Origin: Competibacteraceae bacterium UBA6584
GTDB lineage: Bacteria; Pseudomonadota; Gammaproteobacteria; Competibacterales; Competibacteraceae
Length of the DNA: 6,859 nt
Reading direction: 5' to 3'
Assembly: GCA_002433805.1 (NCBI GenBank)
Contig: DJIW01000086.1
Span: forward strand, 1,471 to 8,329
In this document: one piece after another, positions 1-5,794 of the stretch
Numbering within the stretch: position 1 is the stretch's first letter
Layout: every line of letters starts with the position of its first letter
Notes under the pieces: generated by a model
The model's input: only the letters and a program-made list of their open reading frames with translations
Told to the model about the DNA's origin: nothing
Database searches by the model: none
Made by a program: the position numbers and the translations under genes

Positions 1-441
1 CCGCTGCCCCCGCCACTCACCCCAACCGGCCCGGCTTTCGGCATAGGGGTATTCGCGGCGGAAACAGTAACGGCAGTGGACCGCGCACGCGCCGGTGGCG
101 ATCAACAGCGCCCGACCGTGGTATTTGTGCAGCACGCCCGGCGCGACCCGAGCCGCCCGATCGTCCACCGGGTCGGCCACAAAGCCGGGCGCGGGCGCGA
201 GTTCCTCCGCCAGGGGCAATACTTGGCGCAGCAATGGATCGGCGGGATCGCCCTTGCGCATCCGGGCCACAAACCCGCGCGGCACCCGAAGCGGAAATCG
301 CGCCGAAGCCGCGCGCGCGGCGGACAACAGCGTTAAATCGAGGTCCAATTCTTGCAATAGCTCGGCCGGATCGGTGATGGCGCAAGCCAGTTCCTGTTGC
401 CAGCGTGGCGGCTGACGCCTGTTCGATTTTGTCAGTATCAT
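1..441 (-). CDS. epmB: EF-P-(R)-beta-lysine modification protein EpmB (lysine 2,3-aminomutase family), N-terminal part, C-terminus beyond the window
   Basis: This is a radical SAM enzyme that converts (S)-alpha-lysine to (R)-beta-lysine, the substrate EpmA attaches to elongation factor P. Translating the minus strand from the ATG at 441-439 gives 147 codons, open to the window edge. The family is usually about 340 residues, so just over half is missing. Visible landmarks are TDPAELL near residue 23, LRVPRGFVARM near 51-61, DPLLRQVL near 68-75, PGVLHKYHGRALL near 101-113, and the radical SAM cluster motif CxxxCxxC (C119, C123, C126) followed by FRREYPYAE. All match E. coli EpmB closely. The PLP-binding region would lie outside the window. 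No clear Shine-Dalgarno precedes the ATG, but no better start is apparent because the N-terminus aligns from here. The gene diverges from efp across 45 bp, the arrangement also seen in E. coli. The identification is firm; only the exact start is a little uncertain. Confidence 0.93.
   Translation of the reverse strand, partial: MILTKSNRRQPPRWQQELACAITDPAELLQELDLDLTLLSAARAASARFPLRVPRGFVARMRKGDPADPLLRQVLPLAEELAPAPGFVADPVDDRAARVAPGVLHKYHGRALLIATGACAVHCRYCFRREYPYAESRAGWGEWRGQR
412..441 (+). promoter_or_regulatory. Candidate sigma-70 promoter for efp, overlapping the epmB start
   Basis: CTGACG (412-417) and TATCAT (436-441) are separated by 18 nt and match the -35 and -10 consensus at 4/6 and 5/6. 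This would place transcription start near 448 and leave a leader of about 40 nt before the efp ATG at 487. The -10 lies on the epmB start codon, as expected when a divergent gap is only 45 bp. Consensus matching alone supports it, so it is tentative. Confidence 0.35.
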
Positions 442-486
442 AGTCGACTGGTTTCGTTAACCCTTTCTCAACCGAACGGATGGTGT

Positions 487-1056
487 ATGGCCACGTATAG
501 TACCAATGAATTTAAAGGCGGATTGAAGATCATGTTGGACGGTGATCCTTACGCCATCGTCGAGAACGAATTCGTCAAGCCGGGCAAAGGTCAGGCGTTC
601 AACCGAGTCAAGGTGCGCAATCTGAAAACCGGTCGGGTCATCGAACGCACGTTTAAGTCGGGCGACACCGCGGAAGGCGCCGATGTGGTCGATGTCGAAC
701 TGCAATACCTTTACAACGACGGCGAATATTGGCACTTCATGGACCAACAGAATTACGAACAGTTGACCGCCGACGCCACCGCCGTGGGGGACGCGGCCAA
801 GTGGTTGAAAGAAGAGGCGATCTGCCAAGTGACGCTGTGGAACGGCGTGCCGCTGAGCGTGGCCGCGCCCAATTTCGTGATCATGACCATCGTGGAAACT
901 GACCCCGGCCTGCGCGGCGACACCTCCGGCGGCGGCGGCAAGCCGGCTACCTTGGAAACCGGGGCGGTGGTCCGGGTGCCGTTGTTCGTGCAAAGCGGCG
1001 AGGTGATCAAGGTGGATACTCGGACCGGCGAATATGTCTCGCGGGTGAAGGAATAG
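487..1056 (+). CDS. efp: Elongation factor P
   Basis: EF-P binds between the ribosomal P and E sites and stimulates peptide bond formation on ribosomes stalled at consecutive prolines. The 189-residue product is almost exactly E. coli length (188) and opens with MATYSTNEFKGG, so the ATG at 487 is the start. The frame extends about 30 codons upstream, but that stretch has no EF-P similarity and runs into epmB. The modification loop reads KPGKG with Lys34 at its tip, the beta-lysylation site for EpmA/EpmB. The three beta-barrel domains are intact: KOW-like (about 1-64), a middle OB domain with LYNDGEYWHFMD and TLWNG, and a C-terminal OB domain with TDPGLRGDT, GKPATLETGA and VKVDTRTGEYVSRVKE-type residues. 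Its partners epmB (divergent) and epmA (downstream, beyond the cyclase gene) lie in the same window, so beta-lysylation is the expected modification. The hydroxylase gene epmC is not here. The ribosome binding site is weak. Confidence 0.98.
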   Translation: MATYSTNEFKGGLKIMLDGDPYAIVENEFVKPGKGQAFNRVKVRNLKTGRVIERTFKSGDTAEGADVVDVELQYLYNDGEYWHFMDQQNYEQLTADATAVGDAAKWLKEEAICQVTLWNGVPLSVAAPNFVIMTIVETDPGLRGDTSGGGGKPATLETGAVVRVPLFVQSGEVIKVDTRTGEYVSRVKE

Positions 1057-1172
1057 ACCGAACGGCGATCTGGCCATCAAGAGCGCAAGGGATTTGATCG
1101 GGCGCGGTCGTCGGGCGAAGATCCGCCGGTTTTAACAGGTTTTGAAGCGGCAAGGCGCATTGTGAAAACGAT

Positions 1173-2990
1173 ATGACTCCCTATACGCTGGATGAGCTCG
1201 AACGGGCCGACACCGATCATGCAATCGAAATCGCCGATCGGATTTGGTGGGTCGGGCACCGGTTGAAAAACGATGTTTTTCAATGCCATGTTTATCTGAT
1301 CGAACAGGGCGATCAGTCGGTATTGCTGGACCCTGGCTCGGTGCTGACCTTTCGCCAGACGCTGCGCAAGGTCGAGGAAGTCGTTCCGTTTTCCCACATT
1401 CGCTATTTCGTCTGTCACCACCAAGACCCCGATATTACCGGCGCGCTGCCGTTGATCGATCAGTTGATCGACCGCGAGGATGCGGTGTTGGTCACCCATT
1501 GGCGCGCCCAGATGCTGATCAAACATTACGGGATCCGGCTGCCGTTCTGGCTGGTCGACGCCAATGAGTGGAAACTCGCGCTGCCGGATCGCCGCCTCCA
1601 GTTCGTTTTCACCCCCTACGCGCATTTTCCCGGCGCGATTTGCACCTTCGATCCGGTCTCGGGCGTGCTGTTTTCCAGCGACATCTTCGGCGGGCTGACG
1701 CCAGAATTTTCGCTGGTCGCCAAGGACGAGCATTACTTCGAGTCGATGCGGCCCTTTCACGAGCACTACATGCCGAGCCGGGACATCCTCGATTACGCTT
1801 TGAGCGCCATCGAGCGGTATCCGGTTCGGATGATCGCGCCCCAACACGGTTCGATCATCCCCGAGCATCTGGTGCAACCGATGATCGACAAGCTGAAAAC
1901 CCTGGATTGCGGCTTGTATCTGATCGCGCGGGGCGATACCGACATCCAGCGGCTGTTGCGGATCAATCAGGCCCTGCGCGACATCACCAACACCATGCTG
2001 GTCCACCGGGATTTTCGGGATATCGCCAGCAGCTTGCTGGCGATCACCCAGCGGGTGCTGCCGGTGCTGTCGTTGGAATTTTACGCCCGCCTGGATCACC
2101 GGAGCGTGTTGAATCTGTCGGCGGCGGCCCGGCACGGCGGTCTGGAACTCGAACCGCCGGCGGCGGTCGCCCGCATTCTCGATCTGGACCAACAGCAGTG
2201 GAACGAGCTGAACGCCAGCGGAGAGGGCGGTTTCATGCTCTCGCGCGACGGCAACGACATCCCGGTTTTGGTGTTGCCGTTGTTTTCGCCGGACAAGCGC
2301 ACGGTCCATGCGGTCGCCATCGTGACCCTGTCGGAGATGGTCAGCGCCAGCGACGAATTGCGTCAGATCGTGGAGCAGATCAGCGTGCCGTTACAGGTGG
2401 CGGTGGAACGGGAAGTCATCCACCGCAAGCTCGATTTGGAGCGGCAGCGGGTTTACGAGCAGTCGATCCGCGATCCGTTGACCGGCCTGTTCACCCGCGC
2501 GCACATGCGGGAAGTGGTGCAGCGCTTGTGCGATATTCAGGATCGCGGCGCCGGTGGCCCATTGACGGTGATGATGATGGACCTCGATCACTTCAAACCG
2601 ATCAACGACACCTGCGGCCACCAGCAGGGGGATATCGTGCTGCGCCGGATCGCGGAGGAAATCATGCACGTCATCCGCGCCAGCGATATTCCGGTGCGGT
2701 TGGGGGGCGATGAATTCGCGGTGTTCTCCTTGGGGGACGAGCTGGCCAAGATCGCCGGTTTCGCCGAGCGCTTGCGAGTGCGGATCGCGGAATTGCGCTT
2801 CGACGCCCCGCTGGTCGGCCGGTCGGTGACCCTGAGCATCGGCGTGGGAGTCCGCCATGTCAGGGAAGCGCTTTCGGATTTTATCCAGCGCGCAGATACG
2901 GCTTTGTACGACGCCAAGAACGCCGGTCGGGACCGGGTTTGTTTCGCGGCGGAACGGGCCGATTCGCCGCCTCATCCACCAGCGGACTAG
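1173..2990 (+). CDS. Diguanylate cyclase with N-terminal ODP-type diiron (metallo-beta-lactamase-fold) sensor domain and GAF-like middle
   Basis: A 605-residue soluble protein, with no signal peptide or membrane segment seen, predicted to make c-di-GMP from two GTP under control of a metal-centre sensor. Residues about 15-245 form a metallo-beta-lactamase fold of the flavodiiron/ODP type. Candidate ligands are H83, D85, D87, H151, D170 (in FSSDIFGG) and H225 (in APQHG); the spacing resembles the diiron site of flavodiiron proteins, but no flavodoxin domain follows. Residues about 265-410 look like a degenerate GAF domain. A charged helix (about 408-432) leads into DPLTGLF (434-440), which opens the GGDEF domain. 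That domain has D470 in MMDLDHFK, ND-GH-GD substrate residues (478-487), an RASD inhibitory site (502-505) and an intact GGDEF (511-515), so it should be active and product-inhibited. The ATG at 1173 lacks a good Shine-Dalgarno, and no convincing promoter or terminator was found in the 116 bp after efp. The sensor ligand (O2, iron or redox) is inferred from the family. Confidence 0.88.
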   Translation: MTPYTLDELERADTDHAIEIADRIWWVGHRLKNDVFQCHVYLIEQGDQSVLLDPGSVLTFRQTLRKVEEVVPFSHIRYFVCHHQDPDITGALPLIDQLIDREDAVLVTHWRAQMLIKHYGIRLPFWLVDANEWKLALPDRRLQFVFTPYAHFPGAICTFDPVSGVLFSSDIFGGLTPEFSLVAKDEHYFESMRPFHEHYMPSRDILDYALSAIERYPVRMIAPQHGSIIPEHLVQPMIDKLKTLDCGLYLIARGDTDIQRLLRINQALRDITNTMLVHRDFRDIASSLLAITQRVLPVLSLEFYARLDHRSVLNLSAAARHGGLELEPPAAVARILDLDQQQWNELNASGEGGFMLSRDGNDIPVLVLPLFSPDKRTVHAVAIVTLSEMVSASDELRQIVEQISVPLQVAVEREVIHRKLDLERQRVYEQSIRDPLTGLFTRAHMREVVQRLCDIQDRGAGGPLTVMMMDLDHFKPINDTCGHQQGDIVLRRIAEEIMHVIRASDIPVRLGGDEFAVFSLGDELAKIAGFAERLRVRIAELRFDAPLVGRSVTLSIGVGVRHVREALSDFIQRADTALYDAKNAGRDRVCFAAERADSPPHPPAD

Positions 2991-2993
2991 CTC

Positions 2994-3989
2994 GTGAGGC
3001 CGGCGGATACGGCGTGGCGGCCCAGGGCCGATTGGGCCGCCTTGCGGCTGCGGGCCGAACTGCTGGCGCAAATCCGCGCGTTTTTCGCCGCGCGCCGCGT
3101 GCTGGAAGTCGAGACGCCGGCCTTGTCGGGAGCGGCGATCACCGATCCGCATTTGGCCAGTTTCAGCACGCGCTACTCGGGGCCGGGACCGCAATACGGG
3201 CGGATGCTATATCTGCACACCTCGCCAGAATTTCCGATGAAGCGCTTGCTGGCGGCGGGCAGCGGCTCTATCTACCAGATCGCGCGGGTGTTTCGGGACG
3301 GCGAGGCCGGTCACCGCCACAATCCCGAGTTCACCCTGCTCGAATGGTATCGAGTCGGTTTCGATCACCACGAGCTGATGGATGAGGTAACGGAACTGGT
3401 GAAGGCGCTGCTGGCCGGGCGGCTGGCGCTGGCCGAACCGGAGCGCTTGAGCTACCGCGAACTATTCGAGCGCCACCTGCGTCTGGACCCGCATCGGAGT
3501 CGAGTTCAGGACCTCGCCGCCCGCGCCGCTCGCTGGGGCCTCTCGGTTCCGCCGGGAATGCCGCTGGCTGACGTGGACCCCTGGCTGGATTTGTTGCTGA
3601 CCCACTGTATCGAGCCTGAACTGGGACAGGGGCGGCTGAGCTTTGTCTATGATTATCCGGCCTCGCAAGCGGCGCTGGCTCGGCTGCGACCGGGCGACCC
3701 GCCGGTCGGCGAGCGCTTCGAGCTGTATTTAAACGGCGTCGAGCTCGCCAACGGCTTTCACGAATTGGGCGACGCCCGCGAACAGCGCCGTCGGTTTGAA
3801 GCGGAAAACGCCCGCCGCCAAGCGTTGGGCTTGCCGGCCGTACCGATTGACGAGCCGCTGTTAGCGGCGTTGGACAGCGGCTTGCCGGATTGCGCCGGCG
3901 TGGCGCTCGGCCTCGATCGCCTGGTCATGCTGGCGGCGGGCAAAACCTCGATTCAAGAGGTGATCGCCTTTCCCATCGACATCGCTTGA
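2994..3989 (+). CDS. epmA: EF-P--(R)-beta-lysine ligase EpmA (GenX/PoxA/YjeA)
   Basis: A class II lysyl-tRNA synthetase paralogue without the anticodon-binding domain. It activates (R)-beta-lysine with ATP and transfers it to Lys34 of EF-P. The 331-residue product (E. coli 325) contains class II motif 1 around VLEVETP (36-42), TSPEF (76-80), motif 2 as FRDGEAGHRHNPEF (100-113) followed by TLLEWY, and motif 3 as GVALGLDRLVML (302-313). ERFELYLNGVELANGFHEL (240-258) is also typical. The start is GTG at 2994, 3 nt after the cyclase stop at 2990, with only a weak AGCGGA upstream, so translation is probably coupled to the preceding gene. Residues align with E. coli EpmA from about position 10, and no nearer alternative fits as well. 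The gene ends 8 bp from the convergent psd stop. In E. coli epmA and psd are also near neighbours, as I recall. No lysyl-tRNA synthetase anticodon domain is present, which excludes lysS. Confidence 0.96.
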   Translation: MRPADTAWRPRADWAALRLRAELLAQIRAFFAARRVLEVETPALSGAAITDPHLASFSTRYSGPGPQYGRMLYLHTSPEFPMKRLLAAGSGSIYQIARVFRDGEAGHRHNPEFTLLEWYRVGFDHHELMDEVTELVKALLAGRLALAEPERLSYRELFERHLRLDPHRSRVQDLAARAARWGLSVPPGMPLADVDPWLDLLLTHCIEPELGQGRLSFVYDYPASQAALARLRPGDPPVGERFELYLNGVELANGFHELGDAREQRRRFEAENARRQALGLPAVPIDEPLLAALDSGLPDCAGVALGLDRLVMLAAGKTSIQEVIAFPIDIA

Positions 3990-4003
3990 TCGCGCGGTCA
4001 AGC
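3984..4003. terminator. Hairpin across the convergent epmA/psd stop codons, candidate bidirectional terminator
   Basis: GCTTGATC (3984-3991) and GGTCAAGC (3996-4003) form an 8-bp stem, seven Watson-Crick pairs plus one U-G when transcribed rightward, closed by the tetraloop GCGC. The stem includes both the epmA stop (3987-3989) and the psd stop (complement of 3998-4000). There is no T-run on either side, so it is not a classical intrinsic terminator; it may act as a 3'-end stabiliser or pause site. GCTTGATC recurs at 4009-4016 inside psd. Confidence 0.45.
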
Positions 4004-4903
4004 CCTCGGCTTGATCCGTTCTCCCAGACGCTGCCCCATCCGCACCGACGCGGCGGCCTGAACCCCGGCCTCCCAGCGAACCGCGCCGGGCCCGAACAAC
4101 ACAATCACCGTCGAACCCATATTGAAACGGCCCATCTCCTGCCCTCGGTCGAGCCGCGCCGCGCCCTCCCCCGCCGCCGGATAGCGCCAGCAGCGGATCG
4201 TGGAACCCAGCGGCGGGGTGATGGCTCCGGCCCAAACCGTTTCGATGGACGCCACGTTGATCGCCCCCACCAACACCAGCGCCATCGGGCCCGCCGGCGT
4301 ATCAAACAGGGCCGCGACGCGCTCGTTGCGGGCGAACAGCTGCGGCACCACCCGCGCCGTCAGGGGCGAGACGCTGAACAGTTGGCCGGGGACATGGACC
4401 ATTTCTCGCAAAACGCCGCCCAAGGGCATATGGATGCGGTGGTAATCGCGCGGCGACAGATACAGCGTGGCGAACGCGCCGCCCTGAAACGGCCGCGCGC
4501 GCTCGGCATCGCCGCCCAGCAAGGCGGTGAGGGAAAAGCGCCGACCCTTGGCCTGCAACAGCGCGTCAGCCTCGGCGAGGCCGATCTCGCTGATCGCGCC
4601 GTCGACCGGGCAGCACACCGCGCCGTCGCCGGCGGCGAGCGGCCGGGCGCCGGGCTTGAGCGCTCGGGTAAAAAAAGCGTTGAAATCGGGATAGGCGCGC
4701 GGGTCCGGCTCCGACGCCTCGCTCAAATTGACCTGAAAATGGCGGGTAAAGCCGCGAATCAGCAAATTTTTCAACCAAGGCGTCCGCGCGCGCGTCAGCC
4801 GATAGGTCAAGCGGGTCAGCAGACGTTGCGGCAGCAGATATTGCGGGAGGTTGCGCAGGCAATCGCCCAGGAGGGCCGCCGGCTCTGGAGTGGCGTCAGA
4901 CAT
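3998..4903 (-). CDS. psd: Phosphatidylserine decarboxylase proenzyme
   Basis: Pyruvoyl-dependent inner-membrane enzyme that converts phosphatidylserine to phosphatidylethanolamine. The 301-residue product (E. coli 322) is a PSD-B type proenzyme. YPDFNAFFTR (71-80) and CPVDGAI (98-104, catalytic Asp D101) come first, then LYLSPRDYHRIHMP (147-160; H155 and H158), VPGQLFSV, LFARNERV and SIETVWAG. The self-cleavage region EMGRFNMGSTVIVLF (256-270) follows, where serinolysis between G263 and S264 would give a long beta chain and a short alpha chain carrying the N-terminal pyruvoyl group. Two oddities stand out: the site reads MGST rather than the usual LGST, and an unrelated LGST occurs at 232-235 (DNA 4199-4210). 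The alignment with E. coli around GQEMGRF places the true site at MGST. The ATG at 4903 has no clear Shine-Dalgarno; the gene lies 42 bp after the Sco gene on the same strand, suggesting co-transcription. Confidence 0.96.
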   Translation of the reverse strand: MSDATPEPAALLGDCLRNLPQYLLPQRLLTRLTYRLTRARTPWLKNLLIRGFTRHFQVNLSEASEPDPRAYPDFNAFFTRALKPGARPLAAGDGAVCCPVDGAISEIGLAEADALLQAKGRRFSLTALLGGDAERARPFQGGAFATLYLSPRDYHRIHMPLGGVLREMVHVPGQLFSVSPLTARVVPQLFARNERVAALFDTPAGPMALVLVGAINVASIETVWAGAITPPLGSTIRCWRYPAAGEGAARLDRGQEMGRFNMGSTVIVLFGPGAVRWEAGVQAAASVRMGQRLGERIKPRA

Positions 4904-4945
4904 GGCAGGGTGCTTAACGGTAAAGGCGTCAGCGGGGACAGTTCC

Positions 4946-5587
4946 TCAAGACGCACCGGCGCGGATTTTCAGAAAATCTTGCGCCATCCGTTCGGGGTTC
5001 TGCGGTGGCGTGAAGATGGCGCGGGGCAGGCCCTGAGGGTCGATCAAGGTGACGGTCGAGGTGTGATCGACGGTGTAATTGTTTGAATCCGAATCCGCCG
5101 CGCCCCGCTGGTAGAATACATGCAGCGGCTGGGTCAAGCGGCTCAACTCCTCGGACGGACCGGTCGCGCCTTGAAATTTCGGATTGAAGTACGTCACGTA
5201 TTCTTGCAGTCGCTGCGGGGTATCGCGCTGAGGATCGACCGAAATGAAAATGTAAGCGGTATCCGCGTCGGCGTTTTTCTCGGCCAGCAACTTTTGCAGG
5301 CGGTTCAATTCCACCAGCGTCACCGGACAGACATCGGGACAAAAGCTATAGCCAAAATACAGAAAGGTCCACTTCCCCAGAAGATCGGCGCGGGTGAACG
5401 GTTGACCGCTGTGATGAATCAAGCGAAACTCCTCGAACGGTCGCTGGTCGCTCAGGTAGATGCCAGCGATGTCCGGAGCGACCGGCGCGGGTCGATGGCC
5501 GAACAGCCGATCCCCTAACCAAACCCCCATGCCCAGCGCCAGAACCCCGACCAGCGCCAGCCCGATCAACGTCGCCCGATGGGTCAT
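4946..5587 (-). CDS. SCO1/SenC/PrrC family copper protein, cytochrome oxidase CuA-site assembly
   Basis: A 213-residue membrane-anchored thioredoxin-fold protein. Residues about 5-24 are a hydrophobic N-terminal segment after a short charged start (MTHR), so the globular domain should face the periplasm. The copper/thiol motif CPDVC (C83, C87) follows FGYSF, and the distal copper-binding histidine is H175 in VDHTSTVTLID. SVDPQRDTP (116-124) is the usual family signature. Sco proteins deliver copper to, or reduce, the CuA site of cytochrome c oxidase subunit II; some act in redox sensing. The start at 5587 is supported by an AGGA 9 nt upstream and by the position of the membrane segment. psd follows 42 bp downstream. 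No cytochrome oxidase subunit or heme A/O synthase gene is visible in the window, so the precise client is inferred. It has all copper ligands and looks functional. Confidence 0.93.
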   Translation of the reverse strand: MTHRATLIGLALVGVLALGMGVWLGDRLFGHRPAPVAPDIAGIYLSDQRPFEEFRLIHHSGQPFTRADLLGKWTFLYFGYSFCPDVCPVTLVELNRLQKLLAEKNADADTAYIFISVDPQRDTPQRLQEYVTYFNPKFQGATGPSEELSRLTQPLHVFYQRGAADSDSNNYTVDHTSTVTLIDPQGLPRAIFTPPQNPERMAQDFLKIRAGAS

Positions 5588-5596
5588 GGTTCGCTT

Positions 5597-5600
5597 TCCT
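5597..5600 (-). promoter_or_regulatory. Shine-Dalgarno site of the Sco gene
   Basis: On the minus strand GAGGAAAG (5601-5594) contains an AGGA core 9 nt before the ATG at 5587. It is one of the few good ribosome binding sites in this window and fixes the Sco start ahead of the membrane segment. Confidence 0.55.
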
Positions 5601-5779
5601 CAATCACCGATGGTTTACACTTTAGCCGCCGTGTCGGCTGTTGTTCCGCCTACATTCGGGAGCATATCCGCTTCGCCGTCGAAACGGTAGAATTTAAGCT
5701 GAGCTGATGGACCGTCCGGGCGGGCGGCGCGCCCGCTGGCGGCGGGTTCGCGCCCAGTCGAGCCCGCCGGGTCCAGACC

Positions 5780-5783
5780 GAGG
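5780..5783 (+). promoter_or_regulatory. Shine-Dalgarno site deciding the prmB start
   Basis: GAGG at 5780-5783 lies 8 nt before a TTG (5792) and 11 nt before the adjacent ATG (5795). The spacing favours TTG slightly, the codon favours ATG; the difference is a single residue. Confidence 0.4.
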
Positions 5784-5794
5784 CCGAATTTTTG

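Larger units (their letters stand above)
5588..5794. other. Divergent intergenic region between the Sco gene and prmB with two inverted repeats
   Basis: This 207-bp stretch should hold the promoters of both flanking genes. Seen directly are an inverted repeat AGCCG-6 nt-CGGCT (5624-5639) near the Sco side, and a GC hairpin GCGGGCG-GCG-CGCCCGC (5720-5736), which would lie in the prmB leader. TTTACA (5614-5619) resembles a -35 and TAGAAT (5688-5693) a -10, but neither has a well-spaced partner, so no promoter is called. No T-run follows the GC hairpin. Short perfect stems of this size are not rare in GC-rich DNA, so regulatory meaning is unproven. I see no credible gene here. Confidence 0.4.

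Noticed and set aside
17..385. Open minus-strand frame of 122 codons within epmB
   Set aside because: It is out of frame with the clear EpmB translation, lacks any recognisable motif and is rich in Arg/Gly/Ala, as expected from GC-rich shadow reading.
1114..1133. GGCG-N6-CGCC stem followed by TTTT after efp, considered as a terminator
   Set aside because: Only four base pairs with mismatching flanks; too weak to call, and the downstream gene has no clear promoter of its own.
1077..2309. 410-codon antisense frame under the cyclase gene
   Set aside because: The plus strand encodes conserved diiron-domain and GAF-like residues here; the antisense product has a low-complexity Gln/Arg/Asp composition and no motif.
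1568..2713. 381-codon plus-strand frame overlapping the cyclase gene
   Set aside because: It is a frame-shifted reading of the same DNA, Arg/Gly/Ala-rich and without domain features.
4199..4210. LGST in psd as the self-cleavage site
   Set aside because: Its context does not match the family; the GQEMGRF-MGST segment 30 residues later aligns with the known E. coli site.
3890..5086. 398-codon plus-strand frame opposite psd and the Sco gene
   Set aside because: The minus strand carries two proteins with complete catalytic motifs; the plus frame is an Arg/Gln/Gly-rich shadow.
5615..5700. Plausible-looking minus-strand peptide (KFYRFDGEADML) near the Sco promoter region, considered as a gene remnant
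   Set aside because: It is the tail of a frame antisense to prmB with no start or homologous domain; the normal-looking composition follows from the lower GC of the intergenic DNA.
5740..5780. GGTTCG-containing GC-rich stretch considered as part of a tRNA
   Set aside because: No cloverleaf, acceptor stem or anticodon arm can be formed around it.
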